A DNA stretch of 64,000 bases, from NCBI GenBank assembly GCA_036365515.1, contig CM070873.1:265928575-265992574 (forward strand), given 5' to 3'. Of the stretch, positions 24,492 to 35,099 are shown piece after piece. Every line of letters starts with the position of its first letter. The stretch's first letter is position 1. A program made the position numbers and the translations under genes. This DNA comes from Torymus aiolomorphi (lineage: Eukaryota; Arthropoda; Insecta; Hymenoptera; Torymidae). Under the pieces are notes generated by a model. The model saw nothing but the letters and a program-made list of their open reading frames with translations. It was not told the DNA's origin and ran no database searches.

Positions 24492-27186
24492 ATATACAAG
24501 GGGTGGTGGGAAATAGGCTACAAAACACTAAAACAATGGATAAATATGAGTGCATATGAGAGATTAATTGATAAAAAATTTATTCACAAAAGTTTAAAAT
24601 TTATATCGTAAGTTGAAATACATAGGTAATAATACTTAATTTGTAAAGAAAATGAAATTTTTACAAACAAAATAAAAATTTCATTGTAAACAATTTTGTT
24701 GACCTGCCTAATAAAAATGGCTGACAATTCATTAGCTCTTAGCTTCCTCAAACAAAATCTATTTCCTCCATTAAATTAATTATTAATCCTTAAAATATTA
24801 AGATTATGCAAAAACAAACTTATATTTTGACCTGAAACTTTTATAGTGGTAGAATGTTACAAAACTTATGGAATTGTACTCTGTATTTTTTATAAACCAA
24901 TATATTTTTATTAACAATAATAATATAATTTTTTACAATAGCATTATATATCAACTTTTTTATTGAAAAATATTTTCGATAAAAAGCTTTTCTGTTATCA
25001 AATGATATCATAAGTTATAGTAAAGTTATGTGAAAAGCTTTTTTTTTTAAAACATTTTTCAATGAAAAAGTTGATTTAATATTATAAAGCCATTATAAAA
25101 AATTATGTTATAAAGAGAAATACATTGAATCATAAAAAGTACAAAGTACATTAAATAATTGTTATAAAACTGAATGTTTTTACCATTTCTCAATCCAGTT
25201 TTTTTCAAGAAAGACTACTAAGTAATTATTTAATAATGATTAAAGTCTAGTCCTTATACCGTACTTTAAAATTCACTGATTAACAAGTCATTAAAAACTG
25301 CAGCTTTAATTTTGCACATTTTTTGGTACATTTTTGTTGTTTAAGGTGATGCGATACCCATGCTATTATTCAAAAGGCCGTTGTTATATGTACGACAGAT
25401 TTCCTAACCTCCTAAATGTACAACATGTATTAATAGATGAAAGGATACTTGAAAATTTTTAAAATTACATAAATTTTGGCAATTTGGTAATTGACTAAAG
25501 AAATAATATTCCTTCTTGTGTGAAAACTATTTTCTTGTGAAAAGTACACGGTAGTAAAGTACGAACTTTACGATGGATGTGTTAAAAACGTTATTTGTAC
25601 GACAGATTTCCAAACCTCAAAATGTACGATATTTTTGATAATTGACTAAAGAAATAATATTCTTTCTTGTGTGGAAACTATTTTTTTGCCTGTTATATCA
25701 AAATTCTCGTTACTGAAACGATGAGTATTTTTGTCGCGGTAGACAAATCTGTCGTACATATAGTAACGCCGTATTCAAAATTGGGTTCCCGTTTTTCTCA
25801 TTCAATTCTTAATTTTAAGAAAAAAACTCTGAGGGAAAAAATGGGAACCCAGAATTGAGTAATAGTGTGGGTATCACATCACTTTAATTTTAAACTTCAG
25901 TTAATATTTTTTAATAATTCTAAAGTGAGACTACCTCGTTTTTAATTTATGCAACTTTGAAAATTATTATTAAGTTAACTTACAATTTATTACCCATTAA
26001 TTCTCTCTAACAATTTTTTACTCTCTCCTGATGCCAATTTCTTATTTACCATCAAAAACCCACCTCATTTACTAAGACATCATAATGTCCTAATAGAGGC
26101 TAGTCATGTGTCATTTTATTCAAACAACTGTCACCATCACTAAGCTTATTTAAGGGTAAAATGCTTGACTTCTTGCAATGCAACCAATGTCACTATTTCA
26201 TCAACTAAATGATTAAAAAGTTTTGTTATCTATGATTTTATGATTTAAAAGTTTGTTTGTTATATAGTCTTATATCTTTAACATATTATTACTTCTACAC
26301 ATATCTCATTATCAAAACTATTATCCTCTGCAATTTCATGTATTTTTCCTGTATAAGAACTACCTTATCCATTGGATTCTCAATAAATAAATTTAAAAAA
26401 ATAAATAACCAAGACATTTTATAGAATTACAAGAAATTTTTCACATATATTTAAAAAAAAAAAAAATGAAACTAAATTTTTTGTGTAATTAGTCACTGAA
26501 TTGTTATTAAAAGTTACTCTATACTTTATTCTATAACTAACAAAATCCAAATGCGCTGCGCGCGTACTATTTGGTTTTTGAGGTTATGTATATATCATTT
26601 TTTATTACGATTTCATTTTAATTAGTTTTAATGATAGAATAATCAGATTATTTTTCAAAGCATGAAAAAATGAATCTTTTTATTCTAGTTTGATTTAATT
26701 ATTTAGTTTGAAATAGTTAAGAATAAAAATTCAATTTCAAAAATTCAAATGTAGCAGAGGTAACGAATTTTCGTGCCTATTCCTTACAGACCAATCAAAA
26801 TCCATCTTTAAATGCTTCACAACATCCAGCCATTGCTTTTTTAAGAGTAAAGAATGGTTCCAATAGCAGTTATACATATAACATTAATGATCACAACTGT
26901 CCAATTAGTTCAACTTCCAAAAACGTGGTACCTCTCATCCTGTATACTTATTTGAAAGTAGAATAAAACCCCTTTAATAAAAGGGGATCCTGAAGTCAAT
27001 GTATCGCTCTATAAGAGTCACAATCTATTTCATTTCGTAAATAAAAAGTATAATACAGCAAAAATTTATCTCTGCTCTTTTTTTATCCAAATTTTAGCTA
27101 AATCAATCATTTGTAGAGATAACTTTGGAAAAGTGATGCTTGTTATTATGCATAAAATATTCTAAACGTTTAAAAGTATTCAAATT
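24492..27186. other. AT-rich region 3' of NKIRAS; contains small palindromes
   Basis: No gene is supported. Palindromes occur at about 24920-25110 (arms including aaaaagcttttc and its partner) and at 25344-25886. The part nearest 27186 is probably 3' UTR and downstream DNA of NKIRAS. Confidence 0.5.
25344..25886. mobile_element. Nested palindromic MITEs
   Basis: The outer inverted ends aaggtgatgcgatacccatg and its inverse (25855-25886) enclose an inner pair, tgttatatgtacgacagatt and its inverse (about 25383-25770), plus a direct copy of the inner end at about 25587-25628. A third hairpin (gggttcccg / gggaaccc) lies at about 25785-25855. The inner TIR shares ACGACAGAT with the element at 22677-24123. 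Confidence 0.65.
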
Positions 27187-27887
27187 TTATATTGATTCTG
27201 TTTTGACAGTCTTCCGACCCATACTTAATTGCGAGAATGTACTTTTATTTTGTGGTGGATTGAGTCTTGAAGATAAAAAAATAAACGATTCATACAAACT
27301 TGGTCTATTCATCACATTGACTTCAAAATGTTTCAGTTTTTCACGTGTACACCAATTTACAGCTTTACTCACTGTGTTTTCAAGAATTTTTTGCTCTACA
27401 TCTGGTTTAGTTCTATTTCCAATAACTATTGTAATAATTTCTTTCTTATCTTTCTGTTTATCAATATCTTTTTTTAATGGTAATAAAACATCTAGAGATT
27501 CTGGTTTTGTTGTGTCATAAACTAATACATAACCATCAGCAAAGCCAAGGTAATGTCTTGCTAGTTGTTGATTATTTATACTGCCTTGCAGAGGCTCTAA
27601 TCCAGCTGTATCATAAAATCTTACCTTTTCTTTTGTACCTTTATCTGTTTCAATGTTTGCAACATAAATGTCTTCAATAGTAGGATGAATTTCCTATAAT
27701 AAAATATATTGTGCCACTTTTAATTATTGATGGATTTGTATGAAAATTTTATATTTGATTAATGAGGTATAATTTTAGTTCTACTTACAGTCTTATGAGT
27801 GACATTCCCATACACTAATTGCTCTAATAAAGCAGTCTTTCCAACACTTTTCATACCACACACAACTACTCTAGTAGTTTTTCCCAT
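27187..27887 (-). CDS. NKIRAS: NF-kappaB inhibitor-interacting Ras-like GTPase (kappaB-Ras)
   Basis: Two coding exons: 27887-27789 (MGKTTRVVVCGMKSVGKT...HKT, 33 codons, GT donor) and 27693-27187 (EIHPTIEDIY..., AG acceptor, 169 codons with stop), intron 95 bp, giving 201 aa against about 192 in vertebrate NKIRAS1/2. The P-loop is GMKSVGKT (residues 11-18), lacking a glycine at the Ras G12 position, as is typical of this atypical small GTPase. DTAGLEP is the switch II region. GNRTKPD replaces the canonical NKxD. The C terminus has no CaaX box, so it should be non-prenylated and cytoplasmic. In vertebrates the family binds the PEST region of IkappaB and slows its degradation, and also limits Ral. 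The role here is inferred from that. The 5' neighbour is an inverted-repeat arm about 400 bp away. Confidence 0.92.
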
Positions 27888-28308
27888 AGTTTTGACATAT
27901 GGTACCAAATTATTATTATTATTTCTAAGTATATTCAATTTATCTACATTTATAAACAGAAAATTATAATATAAACGTTATAAATGGAGTGATACAATGC
28001 ATTAGCTTCACTCTAATGTACCCTATTGTACGAGGAAGATAGCAACGTAGATATCAGCAATTTCTTTGTTTTCTTCCTTGACAAGGTATTAAACTATTAA
28101 GTTGAGGTTATGTGCTCAGATGCTAATTCTTAAAGAGGTGTCTACATTCTTTCTTCTTGTTCTTTTTTTTTCTGACCATAGAGGTTTATCCTCGTGCTGC
28201 CATCACCCGGTAAAGACGTGTCTACATTCAGCCAGGATCGTTCGGGCTGTGCGGTCAGTCGGCGTGTTCGCTCCGCCTTCCCTTCCTTGGATTTCTACAT
28301 CTATATCA

Positions 28309-28345
28309 TTATCATCATTATTATTATTATTATTATTATTCGTAC

Positions 28346-28383
<38 letters not shown>
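28309..28383. repeat. (ATT)n microsatellite
   Basis: Interrupted once by cgtactatt. The inverted counterpart (AAT)n at 45931-46032 has the same interruption, so both are part of the long inverted repeat. Confidence 0.95.
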
Positions 28384-28384
<1 letters not shown>

Positions 28385-28819
28385 ATTCAATTCTCTCTAT
28401 TTAAACTTACCTGCCTTGGCCGCGACGGCGGAGTACAAACCATAGCTTGCTCTACGCCGCTTTTCACGCTTTTCGCGTGGTATAACAGAGCGGACAATTT
28501 ATTAGGATTTTTCCTTACGTAAGAAATTTACTTTTTGTTGTTTATTTCCAATAAAATAATTATGTTTTATCATGAAACAATTACTCGGAACGTTTTAACA
28601 TTGAAATTTTGCGAAAAACCAAATTATAATCGTCTCCGAGATGAAAATTTAAAAATGCTCAAAACATGAAAAATAAACTTAAAAATTATAATTTTCATTG
28701 TAACTTTGTTCAAAATCATGTAATTGAATTAATCGATGCATTAAATTCTTTTTTTTTCAACTTTCAAAATCTTAATTTTTTAGGATTTTTGAACTTCGCG
28801 CTCTGATTATGCTCGTGCT

Positions 28820-28963
28820 GGGGCCTTTCTACATATGTGTGTTCTGTGTGTTCTGTGTGTTCCCGACAAAGACAGATAGATCTGTTCCGTTTATGTAAGA
28901 CAGAGACAGACATAGAGAGAAGTTGTCTAGAACAGACAGAACACACATATGTAGAAAGGGCCC
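28820..28963. mobile_element. Palindromic MITE, GGGGCCTTTC family, copy 2
   Basis: Same termini and middle as 22468-22607. The other inverted-repeat arm preserves the empty site (gcgctgagacc, reverse of 44083-44100) and indicates a 2-3 bp target duplication (CT or CTG). That size and the GGGCC start fit PIF/Harbinger-like mobilisation, which is inference. Confidence 0.9.
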
Positions 28964-29579
28964 TGAGACCACTGGTTGGGTTCATTCCCGAGTAGAAATT
29001 GAGTTAGGGGTAAAACCAGGCCCTATCCCGATACCTGAATAAAATACGCAGGGCCTAAACAGGTACCTTTACAGGGCCTATACAGGCGCGCGACGAGGCG
29101 CTATACAGGCCCGGGAAAATATATATTTTATACAGGCCATCATGTAGGCCCTACACCGGATTGCCTGTAGTACCCTTCATACGCAAGAGGGATAATTATT
29201 TCAGGCTGTAGGCAGACCGATACAGGGCCTGTAGTTAAAATTTTTACTAGGCAGAAAATAAGAAAGGGAGAACAAAATAAGTACTTCAGTAGAATTAATA
29301 AAAATGGCAAGACAAATTTATTTTTTGCGACATATGATATGTTTATTAATCATATTAATAAATAAAAAGCTTCCTCTGTGAGGTAGCAATACAAGAGAAT
29401 ACTTGAAATATATGTTGTTCAATACATAAAATAATTAAATTAGTTACAATAATAAATACTATCAAACATAAACATAACATTTTTCTTAAAAAATATCAGA
29501 GTACATGCTAAATAGAGTGAGTCTAATCTATTATAAGTATTAAAAATTAACGCATTAAAATTTATTTTATTTCTTTGTC

Positions 29580-30890
29580 AATCTTGAGTCTCTTTGTTCT
29601 CTGGGCTTCCCAATCAATGGCATTATTCAGTAAAGTTTTATGTGAACGAGGAAGCTCTGGATGATATGGCTTTCACACTTGAAGCAACGAATCTATATGT
29701 GTATAAGAAATCATGGACCCTCTAGCTTATTTCCTTAAGTCATTTGCAACAGCGCTTGTTACTTCTTTATCATCACTGCTATTATCACCCCTATAGCACC
29801 CAATACTGGAGCAAAATTGCTCCAATATTACTTTGTCATATTCCCCATATTCGCCAATATTCCCTCAACACTTTTATATATGGATGCTATATGGGAGCAA
29901 TGTTGCTGCAATCCGTGATTTCCGTTTCACCATTGCTTTTTTAATGATGAGTCAGGCTCTCTATATAGCAATATTGCAGCAATATTAAGCCAATATTTCT
30001 CAACACGAAAGGAATATTATTTTTAAAATTATATTTTTATGCTGGTTTTTCTGATGACTTTGCAATATTTCAAGAATATTTGTACAATATATATGAACAC
30101 TGGAAGAATGTTCCCGTTTGTCCACTGATTGTTGGAGCAATATTGCCTCAATATTGGTTTGATATATTCGCGTCATTCCCCTTATGGGGAAATTCACTAA
30201 TGTATTTTGGAAATTGAGGCAATATTGCTCCAACAATCAGTGGCCAAACGGGAACATTCTTCCAGTGTTTATATATATTGTACAAATATTCTTGCAATAT
30301 TGCTAAATCATCAGAAAAATCAGCAGAAAAATATAATTATAAAATTAATATTCCTTTCGTGATGCTAAATATTTATTGGCTAAATATTGCTGCAATATTG
30401 CTATGACAGAGAGCTTGACCCATCATTTTAAAAAAGCAATGGTGAAACGGAAATCACGGATTGTAGCAACATTGCTCCCATATAGCATCCATATATAAAA
30501 GTGTTGAGGGAATATTGGCGAATATGGGGAATATGACAAAGCAATGTTGGAGCAATGTTGCTCCAATAGTGGGTGATATAGGGGCAGTGTCATCGCTATT
30601 TTCATTATCAGAAGAAAATCTATCATAAAGAGCATTACTGTGTTCACTATCACTGTTTTCAGATTGCACGAATTCATTAAATGCATTTTCATGTACAAAT
30701 TCAACATCCATAGAGGCTATGGACTCATTAACCTCATCTACTTTAGGAGGTTTGGCTTTTTTATTATTATCACTTTCACTGTCACTAGAATCTTCAGAAT
30801 TTGAGAAACTTCGTCTAAACTGTTGATTTGTTCGATAATTTCGATTTCTTATTTTTGCAGACCGTTTACTTTTAAAATTTTCTCATCCAT
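29580..30890 (-). pseudogene. Unidentified element protein, split by a palindrome
   Basis: Minus-strand reading from about 30880 gives a basic start (RNRNYRTNQQFRRSF), then a long acidic Ser/Asp/Glu stretch (SEDSSDSESDNN, SENSDSEHS, SDNENSDDT). Past the 797-bp insertion it continues DNSSDDKEVTSAVANDLRK, then a stop, then THIDSLLQV..PYHPELPRSHKTLLN and WEAQRTKRLKID. The final block resembles a conserved block I have the impression of seeing in insect element proteins, but I cannot name the family. At least one in-frame stop is present. Confidence 0.4.
29788..30584. mobile_element. 797-bp palindromic MITE
   Basis: Ends CCCCTATAGCACCC and inverted GGTGATATAGGGG, arms of about 380 bp pairing to a centre near 30175. 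The repeated word GCAATATTG or TTGCTCCAA is spread through the arms. It interrupts the coding region of the surrounding element. Confidence 0.85.
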
Positions 30891-31289
30891 AGCTATTTAA
30901 TTTTTAAGGTTATTTTGGAGCAAATATTTTAGAGCAGATATTCTATTTATTTTTTTGTCACAGGTCAAATAGGTACACTTAAATATTTATTTTTGTTCAA
31001 AAAGTTGTTACTTTTTTTCATATTTCAGTCCTTTTGTTCACTTTTTATACATAAACTAAAACGCAGATTATAATAGGACTGTACTTATAAGTACAACAGG
31101 TAATTCTACAAACGTCTGATTATATAATGAAAAGAAAATATTCAGACATGGCGTCTTTTCCGGAAGCCTGTACAGGACCGGACTCGTCCCTCGTCACGCG
31201 CCTGTTGAAGCGCCTGTAGTATGTCACAGGTAAACCTGTACAGGGCCTACATAATTAGTCCGGCAAGCCTGAGCGAATTTCTACTCGGG

Positions 31290-31414
31290 TTCTCGTGAAT
31301 GAGTAGTGTAAAAGGGTTTGATCGATTGCACTCATTGTAAAAGGGGCTCAAAGTGTAGGTCTATGTCGGTTTCATGCTCCATGGAACGCCAGTTCCTTAC
31401 ACCTTGTTTTCCTT
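31290..31414. other. Spacer
   Basis: Nothing recognisable. Confidence 0.3.
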
Positions 31415-31912
31415 CATGAAGTAAGAGAGAAGGAGACGTAACTCCATACGTTCTGACAGGCAAAAGTGTAACCCCTTTTTTGCAAAAGATAGACAGGTTC
31501 GCTCGGCGGAATAGTCACCACTAACTGGCTTCAGCGCCCCTCGCGACAAACGCTGAACTACGTAGCCATGATCCATGACAGCGAATCCACATTGCATGAT
31601 TTATGACCTATGACTATGATCGATGACAGTGAGAAAGACTAAAACGTTTTCAGCGGACATTTTATGAGAAATTTGCATGATAACTGTAAATAATTTATTT
31701 ATATAAAGTAAAAATGTATAAAAACTTAAAGAAACTCAATTATACCGTAAAGAACTCTTATCCCCAAGCGGGGAGTGATGAACATATGTCATTTCGTGCT
31801 ATAAATTGTAAGTTGAAGTGATAGCTCAGGTAGTTAAGGCGCATTGATTTTACCAGTTTGTTTTTGCAGGACTCGAGTTCAATCCTAGGCTCTGAAATTT
31901 TTTTTTTTATGT
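31415..31912 (+). repeat. Inverted repeat with tRNA-like 3' end, left arm
   Basis: Reverse complement of about 38720-39200, roughly 80 percent identical by eye. Each arm runs from cttcatgaagtaagagag to a tRNA-like block and a T run. The DIRS element and AT-rich DNA lie between the arms. Confidence 0.8.
31814..31908 (+). ncRNA. tRNA-derived Pol III unit (A box, B box, T run)
   Basis: A box TAGCTCAGGTAG at 31822-31833, B box GTTCAATCC at 31877-31885 (spacing normal for a tRNA), and a T run at 31897-31908 that would end Pol III transcription. The D-stem and acceptor stem do not pair properly, so this is tRNA-derived, not a working tRNA gene. There is no SINE body downstream. Confidence 0.5.
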
Positions 31913-32289
31913 TTTCCAAATTTTATTTCCAAAATTATTTTAAAATAAAAAATTTAGTTTAAAAATAAATTTAGACATTTTAATTTCTTCTTCTAATAAT
32001 TAAATGGATTAGCGAATATAAAATTTGAAAACTGACAATTTATTTACAATATTTATGTTAATAATAAAGTTATAATTAATTTAGTGAGTTTGAAAAGTAG
32101 ATTGATATTAAAAAAACATTTATTAATTAACATAGAAAAAATTAAAGAGTATTTTTTAATACTATAACTTTTTAAATACAATAAGCTTTTAATAAAATAA
32201 TTACTTAAGTACACCATTATTCAATCCATCATTTTAAATGCCTTTTTAATACAATTCTAAAATACAATACGTCCAGCTTAAAACTGAGA
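31913..32289. other. AT-rich segment
   Basis: No gene or clear repeat. Confidence 0.3.
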
Positions 32290-32340
32290 AGAAAATTGAT
32301 GATTAAACGAACTTACTTGTGAAGTTCAATCATAATTATA

Positions 32341-33605
32341 CGAGGGTCATTTGACAAGTACCTAGCCTCACCGCCAGATGGTGCCACTATCGCACCAGAA
32401 ATACACTACAGTGCAGTATCTTCCTGTAAACGGTTACAGACGAAATTTCAGCCGGATCGGAGTTGTAGTTTATTTTTGAGGGCGTGTGAAAGCAAATGTG
32501 TCCGTTGATTTTTGAAAAAATGGAGAAAGAACAATATCGGTCGGTGATTCGATTCTTGTTTTTGGAAGGGAAATCGCGCAGTGAAATTAAAGAACGCTTG
32601 GATGCAGTGTATGGGGATGCTTCTCCTTCGATGGCGACCGTTAAATTTTGGTATAACGAGTTTCAACGTGGTCGTACGTCGGTTTTTGATGATCCACGCC
32701 CAGGTGCTCCGAAAACAGCCACTACGGAGGAGAACGTGACAAAAATACACGATATCGTTTTGTCAGACCGCCGATTAAAGGTGCACGAGATAGCTGCGAT
32801 AGTAGGCATCTCAGAAGAACGCGTGTGGCATATCCTACATGAGATTTTAGGCATGAGGAAGCTGTCAGCAAGGTGGGTGCCGCGTTTGCTGACTGCAGAC
32901 AACAAGCGCATCCGTGTGACCAGTTCAGAGCAGTGTTTGGAGCTGTTTAATCGCAATCCAAAAGAGTTTTTGCGTCGTTACGTGACCGTCGACGAAACAT
33001 GGATTCACTACTACACTCCAGAGACCAAGGAGCAGTCAAAACAGTGGACCTTACCCGGTGAACCTGCTCCGAAGAAGGCGAAGACGGTCCCGTCGGCCGG
33101 AAAGGTGATGGCCACTGTTTTCTGGGATTCTCAAGGTGTGATTTTTATTGACTATCTGGAGAAGGGCAAAACGGTCACAGGACAGTACTACGCCGAACGA
33201 AAAACGGCCCCATTTGTCTAAAAAGAAAGTGCTTTTCCACCACGATAATGCACCGGCTTACACTTCTGCACTCGCCACGGCTAAATTGGTCGAATTACGC
33301 TACGAACTGCTGCCCCATCCACCGTATTCTCCAGATTTGGCTCCGTGCGACTTTTTTTTGTTTCCGAACCTAAAAAATTCGCTCGCCGGGAAGAGATTCC
33401 ACTCCAATAACGAAATAATCGCCGCCACGGAGGCCTATTTTGCAAACCAAGAGAAAACATTTTTTTCAACGGGGTTAAAAAAATTGGAACACCGCTGGAC
33501 CAAGTGTATTCAACTAAAAGGAGACTACATTGAAAAATAAATTTTATTTTTTGTAAAATTTTGGTGTTTTCATTTGTAGGCTAGGTACTTATCAAATGAC
33601 CCTCG
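32341..33605 (+). mobile_element. Mariner element, 1265 bp
   Basis: Terminal inverted repeats CGAGGGTCATTTGACAAGTA and inverted CGAGGGTCATTTGATAAGTA, flanked by TA at 32339-32340 and 33606-33607. Removing it gives attatatgagtgacttg, the reverse of 33860-33880, which confirms the borders. The length is close to the usual 1.3 kb. Confidence 0.95.
32496..33540 (+). pseudogene. Mariner DD34D transposase, frameshifted
   Basis: Starts near MEKEQYRSVIRFLFLEGKS (the ATG at 32520 is more likely than 32496). The helix-turn-helix region and WVPRLLT lead to the first catalytic Asp in VTVDETWIHYY, the second in HHDNAPAYTS and the third in YSPDLAPCDFFLFP. I count 34 residues between the last two Asp, the DD34D mark of mariner. 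A deletion and frameshift at about 33190-33220, just after GQYYAE, joins two frames. Otherwise both parts are open to the stop at 33540. Only this one lesion is obvious, so the copy is young. Confidence 0.92.
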
Positions 33606-34089
33606 TATGAGTGACTTGTTCGAAGATATAACATGTAGTACGCTCCTTATTGCTCAGGTGACGCCACTATTCAGAGATAGATCTAGCTTGAAATTTTGAA
33701 AAGCAGCGTCTTTTCCGCTCTTGGTGGCGCTAGTAGGCCTAGTTCCTGCTGTTCCGTCTATCTCTTATCCCCTTATGTTACTCATTTAGTTTAGAGTTGG
33801 AGTTGGGGTTGGGGTAGAAAATTTTGTTTCAATTTCCATGGGTGGGAAAATATATCTTCGAACAAGTCACTCATATAATTATGATTGAACTTCACAAGTA
33901 AGTTCGTTTAATCATCAATTATATTTCTTCGACTTGTTCGAAGATATAACATGTAGATGTTTAGAGTAAGGTCGTTAAAATTATTGGTATTAAATTTTAT
34001 GAACAACCTTTATTAAATACAATGAAACGCTTAGATTACAGTTTGACCTTTATTTTATTCTTATTCTATTTCCTTAGTAAACTTATAGT

Positions 34090-35091
34090 TTAAGAAAATA
34101 CTGTCTCCGTGAAGTTTCCTATAGGTTTGACTGGTCTACAGTAAAATTTTGAAAAAACTTTTGACTTCTCTGACCATCCTGCGACTTTCTTTATTAAATT
34201 AATATCTAATCCTTTGGTTGCCGCTTTGGACGTAGAAGCGTGTCTCGTGGAGTGTGCTGTGTAGTTTTCTTCAATACCAGCTTCCTTCAAAACCATCTTG
34301 AGCCATCTGCTAATAGATTGAGTACCCACTTCTCTGTGGGGTTTCTTAAAGGAGATAATTAATTGTTTAACGTTATCTCTGATAGTTTTTGTTGTTTCTA
34401 CATAGTGTAGCAATGTAGTTGTTATACACAACTCCTTATTCTCAAAGATAGGAAAAAACACGTATGGTTGGTCCGCACCTGGCCTCGAAGTTTTAATGAG
34501 ATCCTTAATTTTTATTTCTATCCCATTGTTTAAGACTTTTAAGCTGTCTAGTTTAATCAGCGATAATGTCTGGACCCCAAATGCTGATCCTATCGCCAGC
34601 GGCATGACTAGCTTTAGTGATAACTGGCGTAAATCTAAGGAAGTTGTTGGCCCCCACGATTCTAATTTGTTAAGAACTATTCCGACGTCCCATGTGGTAG
34701 AGTATTTTGGTGCTGCAGGTCTTAACCTGAACGCACCTTTAAGGAAGCGATGAATCATCACACTTCCTGATATATCACGGTTATTTATTAAAGCTATCGC
34801 TGACTTCAGCGTATTGAGGGTACAATAAGCTGCTCCTTCTTGAAACTTACGCGATAAACAGCTCAGCATTACTATGTCCTTTGCGTAGTAGGGGTTTTGT
34901 CCTTGAATCTGACAGAAAGACCACCAGGCCTTTAGGGCAGTATTGTATTGTTTAATCGTTCCCTCTGTTATAGATGCGATCATTATTTCTAGAGTATCAT
35001 CCTCCACTCCCTTTTCCTTGAACGCCTGCCTGATACAATCCCTGCAGCCAGGGAAAGGCTGCTGGATAGTTGGTGCTCGACGTTCCTGCAA
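34090..35091 (-). CDS. DIRS tyrosine recombinase (one catalytic Arg lost)
   Basis: Open frame of 333 codons. The C-terminal half is a phage-integrase-like catalytic domain: H280 and R283 in YTAHSTRHAS, W306 in AGWSEKS, and nucleophile Y317 in FSKFYCRP. The first catalytic Arg is expected in the block GSAFGVQTLSLI, where related enzymes read RVQTL. Here residue 172 is Gly (codon at 34576-34578), which should block strand cleavage. The protein would insert circular cDNA by site-specific recombination. It overlaps or abuts the end of pol. The N-terminal 90 residues may extend into the upstream frame. Confidence 0.85.
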   Translation of the reverse strand: MQERRAPTIQQPFPGCRDCIRQAFKEKGVEDDTLEIMIASITEGTIKQYNTALKAWWSFCQIQGQNPYYAKDIVMLSCLSRKFQEGAAYCTLNTLKSAIALINNRDISGSVMIHRFLKGAFRLRPAAPKYSTTWDVGIVLNKLESWGPTTSLDLRQLSLKLVMPLAIGSAFGVQTLSLIKLDSLKVLNNGIEIKIKDLIKTSRPGADQPYVFFPIFENKELCITTTLLHYVETTKTIRDNVKQLIISFKKPHREVGTQSISRWLKMVLKEAGIEENYTAHSTRHASTSKAATKGLDINLIKKVAGWSEKSKVFSKFYCRPVKPIGNFTETVFS

Positions 35092-35099
35092 GGAGAAAG

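Larger units (their letters stand above)
28290..28985. repeat. Long inverted repeat flanking the host genes, left arm
   Basis: Matches 44083-44490 plus 45865-46050 in reverse complement, including the coding-like block ttggccgcgacggcggagta and the (ATT)n run. The palindrome 28820-28963 is inserted in this arm only. Confidence 0.85.
28987..31289 (-). mobile_element. 2.3 kb TIR element of unidentified family
   Basis: Inverted ends CCCGAGTAGAAATT / AATTTCTACTCGGG. The terminal 200-300 bp on both sides are packed with the motif TACAGGSCC or CAGGGCCT, in both orientations. A decayed protein-coding interior lies on the minus strand, and a 797-bp palindrome is inserted in it. Target duplication could not be resolved. 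No catalytic motif was recognised. Confidence 0.65.

Noticed and set aside
28102..28445. Plus-strand ORFs ending in Leu or Ile runs
   Set aside because: Made by the (ATT)n microsatellite within the inverted-repeat arm.
31814..31908. Functional tRNA gene
   Set aside because: A and B boxes are good, but the acceptor and D stems do not pair; kept only as tRNA-derived.
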